Below are positions 52,148 through 59,783 of a DNA stretch of 64,000 nucleotides, in pieces. Under the pieces are notes generated by a model that saw only the letters and a list, made by a program, of their open reading frames with translations, made no database searches and was not told the DNA's origin. Position 1 is the first letter of the stretch, and each line of letters starts with the position of its first letter. Where the stretch lies: contig CAMDCN010000023.1 of NCBI GenBank assembly GCA_945890485.1, positions 1 to 64,000 of the forward strand. Reading direction: 5' to 3'. The DNA comes from Candidatus Sulfopaludibacter sp. SbA3 (lineage in GTDB: Bacteria; Acidobacteriota; Terriglobia; Bryobacterales; Bryobacteraceae). A program made the translations under genes and the position numbers.

Positions 52148-52597
52148 CTACCGCCGGGACTTCACTAGGAAAGGGACGAGCACCTGCTGCGCCTCCGAGG
52201 TGTTGCCGATCCTCTTCCACGAAGAGAATGAGTCTTCCGCCAGCTTTAGAACGTTTAGGACCTCGGTCCTTGACCAGACAATCTCGTCACGATAGTCAGC
52301 TTGGTGGCGCTGGTCTTGCAGTTTAGCGAACGCCTTGGCGACATCCTGCATTTGACCACTCCGCTGGCCCACATCATTGAGTAACGTCCTGCGCATGTGC
52401 CCATGGTCAAATGCTTTTTCAATCTCGGATCGGCCCGCCAACGGTTTCCAATTCTTGAGGGCGGATTCGATCAAAAGGTGGAAGAGGGCGTAGTACGAAG
52501 CAGATACAGCTCGGCGAAGGCTCGCCTGCTTGGGCCGCTTTGGTTCCCGATGAGCGAGATGGTTAGCCTGCTCGAGTAGATCCTCCGGATAGCCCAC
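52148..52597 (-). CDS. HEPN-like small protein
   Basis: A 149-residue alpha-helical protein with features of the HEPN group: SASYYALFHLLIESAL in helix 2 and QRHQADYRDEIVW later. The canonical RX4-6H ribonuclease motif is not seen in standard form, so nuclease activity is uncertain. It lies four bases after the gene for a 108-residue partner. Such pairs often act as toxin/antitoxin-like or defence-associated modules, but no direct evidence identifies a role. It ends one base from the convergent inositol oxygenase stop. Confidence 0.6.
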   Translation of the reverse strand: MGYPEDLLEQANHLAHREPKRPKQASLRRAVSASYYALFHLLIESALKNWKPLAGRSEIEKAFDHGHMRRTLLNDVGQRSGQMQDVAKAFAKLQDQRHQADYRDEIVWSRTEVLNVLKLAEDSFSSWKRIGNTSEAQQVLVPFLVKSRR

Positions 52598-52601
52598 GAA
52601 G

Positions 52602-52928
52602 TCAAAGCTCCCAGGCGGGATCTTTTAATTCGGTCTGTTCGGATTTGCTGCGAAAGTTGACGTAGGCGAACATACCATACTGCTCGGGATTAACGACAGA
52701 ATCAATTGCGCGCCTGATCTTATCCGTGACGACGCCCAATGTATTTGGGTTGCTCGCTTCGTCGGTAAGGACTACTTTGACGTAGAGGGAGAGTTCACCG
52801 GACCAATCTTCGTCAAAATCTTTCCGGATTCCAACGATCTCATCGGGAAACTGAGCCTGGACCGATTCGAGAGCTCGCTCCACCGGGCGCAAAGCTTGGT
52901 TCACTCGATACTGTGCGCTCACCATCAC
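52602..52928 (-). CDS. Small partner protein upstream of HEPN-like gene
   Basis: A 108-residue acidic protein. DEDWSGELSLYVKVVLTDEA, a helical segment (TDKIRRAID), then YVNFRSKSEQTELKDPAWEL at the end. I recognise this pattern as a small protein often found upstream of HEPN-like genes, with no assigned fold. It begins at 52928 or the adjacent ATG at 52925, and the spacing to the HEPN-like gene is four bases. It could be a neutralising antitoxin or an MNT-like partner, but the nucleotidyltransferase GSXXXX[RD]D motif is absent. Confidence 0.6.
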   Translation of the reverse strand: MMVSAQYRVNQALRPVERALESVQAQFPDEIVGIRKDFDEDWSGELSLYVKVVLTDEASNPNTLGVVTDKIRRAIDSVVNPEQYGMFAYVNFRSKSEQTELKDPAWEL

Positions 52929-52950
52929 GCCCCCATTCTAACTCAACCCC

Positions 52951-53850
52951 TCAGAGCTTCTCGGTAATCGTCACCGCCTGCGCCACCTTGAACCGCACGA
53001 GCGTCTCCGCCGGAAGAACCGCGGGTTTGCCCCGGGTCGCGAGCACTGCGCCAGTGCCGGCCGCTCCGCCCGCGCCCGCGCCGATCGCTGCGCCCTTCCC
53101 CTTGCCCGCAATCGCGCCAATCGCCGCGCCGATGCCCGCCGCGATACCTACCTTGGCCGCATCGCTCTTCGTCGTATCGGGGCCTTTCGTCAGGAAGGCG
53201 TCTGTCACCAACGGAACTCGCTGGTTGTCGGCCGTGGTCACTTCGGTCAGCGCCAATTGCAAAACCGCTACGCCCTTCACCCGGCCAGCCCGGTTGGCAT
53301 CCACAATCTTGCCGCTCACGCGCGCTCCCCGCTCCGCAATTACGAACCCGTCGATCACAATCGGCTCAGACAAGGAAGCGGTGAAAGAGTCACCGACCGA
53401 GTTCTTCTCGCTGTCGAGGGTCTCGCCCAACCTAACGGCAATCGTGGTTCCTTCTTTCAGGGTCACCTTCATCGGCTCTGGCGGAGGCGGGGGGGGCGGC
53501 GGAGGTGCAGCGGGGCGCGTCTGCGCCACTTGCCGCGGCGGTTCAGCCGAAGGCGGATTCATCACCGGCACCGGAACCGGAACCGGCTTAGGAGCCGCCG
53601 ATGCTGCCGGAGCAGTGGCGCCGGGCGAAGGTGCGGAAGTCGGAGCAGGCCGTTTGGCCCCCACCGGCTTAAATGCATGTTCCCGAACAGGCGGAGGAGG
53701 CGGTGCTTCCGGCTGCGCTCCCGCCAGCGGTTGAGCCTCGATCGGCGCATCAGCCGTAGCCGCGGCCTGCGGCGCGCTGGGCTGCTTCGAGCAGGAGGAC
53801 AACCCGGCGGCGACAACCGCCAAACTCAAGACTAGAATGTGCTTTTTCAT
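52951..53850 (-). CDS. Proline-rich lipoprotein with glycine-zipper domain
   Basis: A 299-residue lipoprotein (lipobox AAGLSSC, Cys20). A long proline/alanine-rich spacer (about 24-130) with PVPVPV and a run of nine prolines is followed by a beta-rich domain (KVTLKEGTTIAVRLGETLDS, ASLSEPIVIDGFVIAERGAR). Near the C-terminus comes a glycine-zipper-like stretch (AAGIGAAIGAIAGKGKGAA, then GAGAGGAAGTGAV) that could insert in the outer membrane. The spacer could cross the peptidoglycan. The start at 53850 is set by the lipoprotein signal; an upstream ATG extends into the dusB promoter. Divergent to dusB with 33 bases between. Confidence 0.8.
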   Translation of the reverse strand: MKKHILVLSLAVVAAGLSSCSKQPSAPQAAATADAPIEAQPLAGAQPEAPPPPPVREHAFKPVGAKRPAPTSAPSPGATAPAASAAPKPVPVPVPVMNPPSAEPPRQVAQTRPAAPPPPPPPPPEPMKVTLKEGTTIAVRLGETLDSEKNSVGDSFTASLSEPIVIDGFVIAERGARVSGKIVDANRAGRVKGVAVLQLALTEVTTADNQRVPLVTDAFLTKGPDTTKSDAAKVGIAAGIGAAIGAIAGKGKGAAIGAGAGGAAGTGAVLATRGKPAVLPAETLVRFKVAQAVTITEKL

Positions 53851-53883
53851 GTTCGGACCCTCTTTCGTTCGTACAATGGAAGA

Positions 53884-54894
53884 ATGCAGGTTATCGACTT
53901 TCCGCATGGCTACGCAATGGGTCCGGTTCGCATCGAACCGGCTACCGTGCTAGCGCCCATGGCGGGCATTACCGATACCGTATTCCGCCGGCTCATCCGA
54001 AATCAAGGCAATTGTGGTTTGCTCATGACCGAGTTCACCAGTTCGCACGGCGTCGTAGGGTCAGATGGTGGCAGACGGAAGAAAAGTTTCAACTACTTAT
54101 CCTTTGAACCCGAAGAGCACCCCATTAGTTCTCAATTGTTTGGGTCCGATCCCAAGGTAATGGCCGAAGCGGCCCGCATCTGCGAGGACATCGGTTTCGA
54201 CGCAGTCGACATCAACTTCGGCTGCCCCGTGAAAAAGGTCACCAAATGCAATGGTGGCTCCGGCTGTTTGCGCGATCTCGATCTCATCCGCAACATCCTC
54301 GAAAGCGTGAAGGCGGCGATTCAGATTCCGCTCACGATGAAGTTCCGGGCCGGCTGGAACGATAAAGAATTGGTTCACGTTAAAGTCGCGAAAATGGCGG
54401 AAGATATCGGCGTCTCCGTCATCGCTCTCCATCCGCGGACCCGCGAGCAAGGCTATTCCGGTTCAGCGGATTGGACTCGAATTGCTGAAGTGAAGGATGC
54501 CGTCAAGATCCCGGTGATCGGGAACGGTGACATTCTGACGCCGGAAGACGCTGTCCGCATGTACCGGCAGACCAACTGCGATGCGGTGATGATCGGCCGC
54601 GCGGCTTCCTCGAATCCCTGGATTTTCCGGCAGATCGGCGAATACCTGGCGACGGGCGAATACTGGGAGCCCTCCGAGACGGACCGTTACGAGATCATGA
54701 GCCTCTACTATCGGATGCTGGATGAGGAAGAGATCCCCGACACCATCGGCAAGATGAAGCAGTTTGCCAGCTACTTTACCCATGGAGTACGGAACGGAGC
54801 CAAGCTGCGCGTCGAGATCTATCACGCCAAGTCGGCGCAGGAGATCCGCGACCTGGTAGACCGCTTCTTCACCCGGGAGCTCGTCGCGGCGTGA
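53884..54894 (+). CDS. dusB: tRNA-dihydrouridine synthase (DusB family)
   Basis: A 336-residue FMN-dependent enzyme that reduces uridines in the tRNA D-loop. The FMN-binding barrel opens with VLAPMAGITDTVFRRL, and the catalytic Cys C114 lies in DINFGCPVKKV. Other landmarks are KFRAGW, LHPRTREQGY and IGNGDI, with GRAASSNPWIF near the end of the barrel. ATG 53884 is called because an in-frame ATG at 53839 lies in the divergent lipoprotein gene. Its stop overlaps the rnhA start (GTGA), so the two are coupled. Confidence 0.92.
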   Translation: MQVIDFPHGYAMGPVRIEPATVLAPMAGITDTVFRRLIRNQGNCGLLMTEFTSSHGVVGSDGGRRKKSFNYLSFEPEEHPISSQLFGSDPKVMAEAARICEDIGFDAVDINFGCPVKKVTKCNGGSGCLRDLDLIRNILESVKAAIQIPLTMKFRAGWNDKELVHVKVAKMAEDIGVSVIALHPRTREQGYSGSADWTRIAEVKDAVKIPVIGNGDILTPEDAVRMYRQTNCDAVMIGRAASSNPWIFRQIGEYLATGEYWEPSETDRYEIMSLYYRMLDEEEIPDTIGKMKQFASYFTHGVRNGAKLRVEIYHAKSAQEIRDLVDRFFTRELVAA

Positions 54895-55334
54895 AGAAAG
54901 TGGAATTGATCACAGACGGGGCGTGCCTGGGGAACCCAGGGCCCGGCGGCTGGGCCTGCGTGCTTCGTTTCGGCGAGCACACAAAAGAGATGTTCGGCTC
55001 CGAGAAGGCGACAACGAACAATCGCATGGAGTTGACGGCGGCAATCAAGGGCCTCGCGATTCTTAAAGAAAAGTGTGAAGTAAAGATCACAACCGATTCA
55101 GAATACGTGAAGAACGGCATTACGCAGTGGATTCATGGATGGAAGAAACGCGGTTGGGTGAAGGCTGACAAATCACCGGTAGTGAACCGGGACCTGTGGG
55201 AAGAGCTCGACTTCCAAGTGGGCCGCCACGAGACCCACTGGCATTGGACAAAGGGCCATGCCAACCACGCGGACAATAACCGGTGTGATGAATTGGCGAC
55301 CCGCGCGGCGCGGGAGCAGACGCAGAGTGAATAA
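54891..55334 (+). CDS. rnhA: Ribonuclease HI
   Basis: A 147-residue RNase HI that removes RNA from RNA:DNA hybrids. The metal-binding DEDD residues are D9 (TDGACLGNPG), E47 (MELTAAI), D69 (TTDSEYV) and D133 (NRCDELA), and H123 (KGHANH) sits in the flexible loop. The handle region W-rich basic segment (WIHGWKKRGWVK) is present. The start is GTG at 54891, in a GTGA overlap with dusB. Confidence 0.95.
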   Translation: MKKVELITDGACLGNPGPGGWACVLRFGEHTKEMFGSEKATTNNRMELTAAIKGLAILKEKCEVKITTDSEYVKNGITQWIHGWKKRGWVKADKSPVVNRDLWEELDFQVGRHETHWHWTKGHANHADNNRCDELATRAAREQTQSE

Positions 55335-55349
55335 CTGAAAGTAAAATAT

Positions 55350-57140
55350 ATGACAACCGATCCTAAAGAGCAGGTAAAAGGGCGCTTACGCAGCCGGGCA
55401 TGGTTCGACAATCCCAGCGATCCGGGCAACATGGCGATCTATCTCGAGCGGATGACCAACTTCGGGTTGACGCGAGATGAGCTGCAGGGTGGCAAGCCGA
55501 TCATCGGCATCGCCCAAACCGGATCGGACCTGTCACCGTGCAACCGGATTCACCTCGACCTCGCTAGCCGGCTACGGGACGGGATCCGCGACGCGGGCGG
55601 CGTGCCGCTTGTATTCCCCACCCACCCGATTCAGGAGAGCTGCCGCCGGCCCACGGCCTCCATCGATCGGAACCTGTCTTACCTGACCCTTACTGAAATC
55701 CTGCACGGCTATCCGCTCGATGGCGTGGTGCTCACCACCGGCTGCGATAAAACGACCCCAGCCTGTATCATGGCGGCTGCAACGGTTAACATCCCATCAA
55801 TTGTGCTGAGTGGCGGCCCTATGCTCAACAGCTACTTTAAGGGAAAACCGGCGGGTAGCGGCATGGCCGTATGGGAAGCGCGCCGGCTCCACGCCGCGGG
55901 TGAGATCGACTACTCCGAATTCATCGACATGGTCGTCGCCTCGGCGCCTTCGGCCGGACACTGCAATACGATGGGCACTGCCCTCTCGATGAATTCGCTC
56001 GCTGAGGCACTGGGCATGTCGTTACCCGGTTGCGCCGCTATTCCGGCCCCGTACCGCGAACGCGGTCAGATGGCTTACGAAACCGGTCGCCGCATTGTTG
56101 CGATGGTGGCGGAAAACCTCACGCCGTCGAAAGTCCTCACCCGGGAAGCTTTCGAAAACGCCATCGTCGTCAATTCCGCGATCGGCGGTTCGACAAACTG
56201 TCCGCCGCACATCATCGCTATCGCACGTCACATCGGCGTGGAGCTAAAGGTCGAAGATTGGGAAACGGTAGGCCACCACATTCCACTGCTGGCCAACATT
56301 CAACCGGCCGGCGACTTTCTTGGCGAAGATTTCCACCGGGCGGGCGGCGTGCCTTCCATCATCGGCGAATTAATGCGCGGCGGCCACATCCGCGAAAACG
56401 CCCTTACCGTGTCGGGGAAGACCGTGGGTATCGCCTACGCCGACTGCGTCTCTGCCGATCCGATCGTAATTCGTCCCATGGACCGGCCGCTGATGGAGCA
56501 CGCTGGTTTTCTGGTCGTGAAGGGAAATCTTTTTGATAACGCTTTGGTCAAAACCTCGGTAATCGGCCACGAGTTTCGCCACCGCTATCTAGAGAACGAA
56601 GGTGACGAGAATGCCTTCACTGGCCGGGCCATCGTCTTTGAAGGTCCAGAGGATTATCACGAGCGGATCAACGATCCCGCGTTAAACATCGACGAGCACT
56701 GCATCCTGGTCATCCGCGGAACGGGACCGGTCGGGTATCCGGGCGCCGCCGAGGTCGTCAACATGTTACCGCCTGATGCTCTCGTGAAAATCGGAGTGAA
56801 CCAGTTGGCGACCATGGGCGACGGCCGGCAGAGCGGGACTTCGGCGAGTCCCTCCATTTTGAACGCCTCGCCGGAGGCGGCCGTTGGGGGCGGACTGGCG
56901 CTGCTGAAGACGGGCGACTCGATCCGGGTGGATCTGAATACCCGGCGAGTGGACGTGCTCTTGCCGGAAGAAGAACTGGCCGCCCGGCGAGAGACGATGC
57001 GGGTGGACCCGGCGGCGCCCCAATCGCCGTGGCAGGAGCTGTACCAGAAGCACGTGGGTCAATTGGGCGAAGGTGGTGTGCTGGAGTTTGCCGTGAAGTA
57101 TCAGGACATCGGGAAAGAGATCCCCCGGCACAGTCATTAG
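55350..57140 (+). CDS. IlvD/Edd-family sugar-acid dehydratase
   Basis: A 596-residue dehydratase of the IlvD/Edd family. RSRAWFDNPSDPGNMAIYLE and the GIAQTGSDLSPCNRIH segment mark the sugar-acid (arabinonate/xylonate-type) subgroup rather than branched-chain IlvD. Iron-sulfur ligands fit C64 (LSPCNR), C132 (TTGCDKTTP, with K134) and C205 (SAGHCNTMG). It would dehydrate an aldonic acid to a 2-keto-3-deoxy acid. The exact sugar cannot be fixed from sequence. It begins 15 bases after rnhA and may share its transcript. Its TAG shares four bases with the stop of the convergent amidase. Confidence 0.88.
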   Translation: MTTDPKEQVKGRLRSRAWFDNPSDPGNMAIYLERMTNFGLTRDELQGGKPIIGIAQTGSDLSPCNRIHLDLASRLRDGIRDAGGVPLVFPTHPIQESCRRPTASIDRNLSYLTLTEILHGYPLDGVVLTTGCDKTTPACIMAAATVNIPSIVLSGGPMLNSYFKGKPAGSGMAVWEARRLHAAGEIDYSEFIDMVVASAPSAGHCNTMGTALSMNSLAEALGMSLPGCAAIPAPYRERGQMAYETGRRIVAMVAENLTPSKVLTREAFENAIVVNSAIGGSTNCPPHIIAIARHIGVELKVEDWETVGHHIPLLANIQPAGDFLGEDFHRAGGVPSIIGELMRGGHIRENALTVSGKTVGIAYADCVSADPIVIRPMDRPLMEHAGFLVVKGNLFDNALVKTSVIGHEFRHRYLENEGDENAFTGRAIVFEGPEDYHERINDPALNIDEHCILVIRGTGPVGYPGAAEVVNMLPPDALVKIGVNQLATMGDGRQSGTSASPSILNASPEAAVGGGLALLKTGDSIRVDLNTRRVDVLLPEEELAARRETMRVDPAAPQSPWQELYQKHVGQLGEGGVLEFAVKYQDIGKEIPRHSH

Positions 57141-58675
57141 CGGCGGCGCTTCGGAAGCGGCGGCGTGGAAGCCGGCGGGCGGCGGTGGTGCGTGGCCTGT
57201 TCGTAGCTGTAGGCGAGATTGACGAGAGCCGCTTCTGACCAGGGGCGGCCCAGAAGAGTCATGCCCAAAGGAAGTTGGTTTCCGCGGGTGTAGCCGATTG
57301 GCACATTGAGGGCAGGGAAGCCGGTCGTGGGCGAGAATACTTGGCTGTTGTCGCCATGCGGCGTATTGAGATCGCCGATGCGGCGCGGCGGGTTGCCCCA
57401 GGTGGGGTAGAGGTAAGCGTCGAGTTTGTAGGTATCCATCGCCTGCAGGACGGCCTCGCGGAACTTTTGCCGGAAGGCTGCATCGACCTGGCAGGCTGGC
57501 GACTCGGGGCCGTTCGCTGGCCCGCGTTCGGCGGTTTCGAGGCGGCGTTGGACGTTCGGATGGAACTGGTTCGATTTCAGAATCTCAGCCAAGGTCTGCA
57601 CCGGGACTTGCCCGGCGCGGGCACTCAGGAAATTGTGGAGATCGTACTTAAAGCCCATGCAGGGTTCGGCGTTCGGCGCGCGGCGGAGTTCCGAAAACCC
57701 CGGGATGGGTGCGAGTTCCACAACCGTGGCGCCTGCCCGGCGGAGTTCAGCGAGAGCGTTTTCAAAGACGGCAACAATTTCGGGGTCGGTGGAGTCGCGG
57801 ACATAGGCCTCCCTGAGGACGCCCAACACGGCGCCTTTGAGAGCCTTCGGGTTGAGTGTGATGCGGGGAAGATGTTGATCGGCGGGAGCCGTCACGGGAT
57901 CGTTCGGATCGGCGCCGGCGACCACGGCAAGAAGTTTGGCGGCGTCTTCGACGGTGCGGGTGATGGGTCCGGCGATATCGGCGTTCAGGACCAGGGGGAA
58001 GACGCCGGAGCGGCTGGTGAGGCCCATGGTGGAGCGGATGCCGACGAGTGCCTGATGGGAGGCGGGGCCGCGGATGGAGTTCCCCGTGTCGGAGCCGAGG
58101 CCAGCGAGACCGAGATTGGCAGCGATGGCGGCTGCCGTGCCTCCGCTGGAGCCAGCGGTGACCCGGTCAAGGGCGTACGGGTTTTTGGTGTAGCCAGGCA
58201 GGACGGAGTTGACGGTTTCGTAGGGGCTGAAGGCCCATTCGGCCATCGAGGATTTGGCTAGGACGAGTGCCCCGGCCTGCTTGGCGCGGGCTACCTGGAA
58301 GGCGTCTTTGGCGGGGACATACTTCGAGAAGACGAGCGCTCCGTTGGTGGTCGGCAGACCCGCGGTTTCAAAGTTGTCTTTGACGATCAGCGGGACGCAG
58401 TGAAGAGGGCCGGAGAGACCGGATTGGGCGTAGCGGAGGTCGAGGGCGCGGGCTTCATCCAGCGCCCGGGGGTTGACGAGGATGAGGGAGTTCAGCGAAG
58501 GGCCTTGTTGGTCGTAGGCAGCGATGCGGTCGAGGTAGGTCTGGACCAGAGTTCGGCAGGTGAGGCGTTTGGATTTGAACGCTGCGTGGACCTGGGCGAT
58601 GGTGGTTTCTTCGACGGAGAAGGGGCGTTGGGCGAAGAGCGGGAGTGCCGCGAGCAGCCAGAAAAGGGTTCGCAC
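57137..58675 (-). CDS. Exported amidase (amidase-signature family)
   Basis: A 512-residue AS-family amidase with a signal peptide (MRTLFWLLAALPLFAQ). The Ser-cisSer-Lys triad is visible: K99 (PLIVKDNF), the TAGSSGGTAAA block (about 173-183) and nucleophile S200 in GSDTGNSIRGPA. No GatA-specific C-terminal features, so it is not part of the Glu-tRNA amidotransferase. It is the second exported amidase in the window, but differs in length and lacks the N-terminal extension of the one at 33078. The substrate is unknown. Confidence 0.88.
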   Translation of the reverse strand: MRTLFWLLAALPLFAQRPFSVEETTIAQVHAAFKSKRLTCRTLVQTYLDRIAAYDQQGPSLNSLILVNPRALDEARALDLRYAQSGLSGPLHCVPLIVKDNFETAGLPTTNGALVFSKYVPAKDAFQVARAKQAGALVLAKSSMAEWAFSPYETVNSVLPGYTKNPYALDRVTAGSSGGTAAAIAANLGLAGLGSDTGNSIRGPASHQALVGIRSTMGLTSRSGVFPLVLNADIAGPITRTVEDAAKLLAVVAGADPNDPVTAPADQHLPRITLNPKALKGAVLGVLREAYVRDSTDPEIVAVFENALAELRRAGATVVELAPIPGFSELRRAPNAEPCMGFKYDLHNFLSARAGQVPVQTLAEILKSNQFHPNVQRRLETAERGPANGPESPACQVDAAFRQKFREAVLQAMDTYKLDAYLYPTWGNPPRRIGDLNTPHGDNSQVFSPTTGFPALNVPIGYTRGNQLPLGMTLLGRPWSEAALVNLAYSYEQATHHRRPPASTPPLPKRRR

Positions 58676-58691
58676 CTTTCGAGTGTATCGG

Positions 58692-59756
58692 TTAGAGCCA
58701 ACGCAAATTTGTGACGTAGATGCCGAGTTCGCGGGCCTCCAGGCCGGCCGGGGGAAGGGCCTTATCGAGGGCGAAGTCGATTGGCACCATACGGAGGCCG
58801 GGTAGCGTTGCGAGGGAGCCGCTGAGCGTATGGACTCCGGCTTCGACGCAAACGAGCCGTGCGAACTCGACGCCGGCGTGCGAAGCAGTGAGCGTGAGCG
58901 GGCCCAACTGCTCGATGGAGTTCGGGTGGATGTAAAACTCCAGTTCGAGTACGGCTGGAGCAGCCGCCGGTTTGGGGAGTTCGGCCGTAAACTGGCGTGC
59001 GGTCCAGCGACCGGTGACCTCCCGGTCGTACCAGCCGCGGACGGCTAGCCAGTCGGCAAGGAGGTTGCTGCGGAGCAGGCAAAAGGCGCGGAAGTCTTCC
59101 GGGTCCTCTGTGGGGAAGACCTTCCAATCGAGGATGGTCCACCCGGTACGCTCACAAAGGCGGCGTAGCCCGGATTCAGAGAACAGCCAGTAGTTTGTCG
59201 CGTCGGCGCCACAGGCATCGCCCGGGCCAACCAGGTAGGCGAGCGGCTCGGCGTGGGTGGTGACGCGGGTGCTGAGCAGACAGTATTTGGCGTGCCCGGC
59301 CAAGCGTTCCATGGCGCCGAAAGGATTCTTCAGATGGTAGAGAACTCCCAGAAACAGGGCAAGGCCGAAGTCTTCGCGAGGCAGAGTCCAGTCGTGGTCC
59401 AGGTCAACGTGGTAGGCGAGGATCTTGGATTGCAGTGCCGCATGCAGCTTCCAGAAGCCCTTCATGCCGCTATGGTGGGTTTCCGTATTGTCGAGAACGC
59501 AAACCTCGCGGCCGAGCGATTCGAGGAAGAACGAGGTCGCACCATCGGCTGGGCCAATATCGAGGAGCGGGGCGGAGCCGGCGAGGTCAAGAACTTGGCG
59601 GTTGGGGCCGGTCAGCAGCTTCTCGAGGTGCTGCCAGTTTGCCAGCGAATCGTAGGGGTACCACGCGAAATCGGCTGGAGCGGCGCTGCGTTTTACTTGA
59701 TCAAAGCGGGCAGCGAAAGAGACGGCGCGCTCCCGGAGTTCGGCGATATCGAGCAT
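58692..59756 (-). CDS. Class I SAM-dependent methyltransferase (DUF1698/CmoB-like) with C-terminal beta domain
   Basis: A 354-residue protein. PLLDIGPADGATSFFLESLG (about 63-82) is SAM motif I, and LALFLGVLYHLKNPFGAMER the later motif, in the style of CmoB/DUF1698 enzymes. Residues about 270-354 form a beta-rich tail (LELEFYIHPNSIEQLGPLTL) not present in CmoB. The substrate is not predictable; a tRNA or glycan role is possible. The gene follows 27 bases after the large TamB-Omp85 fusion gene on the same strand, so it may be co-transcribed with it. Confidence 0.78.
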   Translation of the reverse strand: MLDIAELRERAVSFAARFDQVKRSAAPADFAWYPYDSLANWQHLEKLLTGPNRQVLDLAGSAPLLDIGPADGATSFFLESLGREVCVLDNTETHHSGMKGFWKLHAALQSKILAYHVDLDHDWTLPREDFGLALFLGVLYHLKNPFGAMERLAGHAKYCLLSTRVTTHAEPLAYLVGPGDACGADATNYWLFSESGLRRLCERTGWTILDWKVFPTEDPEDFRAFCLLRSNLLADWLAVRGWYDREVTGRWTARQFTAELPKPAAAPAVLELEFYIHPNSIEQLGPLTLTASHAGVEFARLVCVEAGVHTLSGSLATLPGLRMVPIDFALDKALPPAGLEARELGIYVTNLRWL

Positions 59757-59783
59757 GAGAAAAGGGTGAACCCCAAGGTAGCA

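Noticed and set aside
55350-57140. Dihydroxy-acid dehydratase IlvD of branched-chain amino acid synthesis
   Set aside because: The RSRAWFDNP opening and TGSDLSPCNR segment are of the sugar-acid dehydratase subgroup, and no other ilv gene is nearby.
57137-58675. GatA subunit of Asp/Glu-tRNA amidotransferase
   Set aside because: It has a signal peptide, no gatB/gatC neighbour and no GatA-specific C-terminal features; exported AS amidase is a better call.
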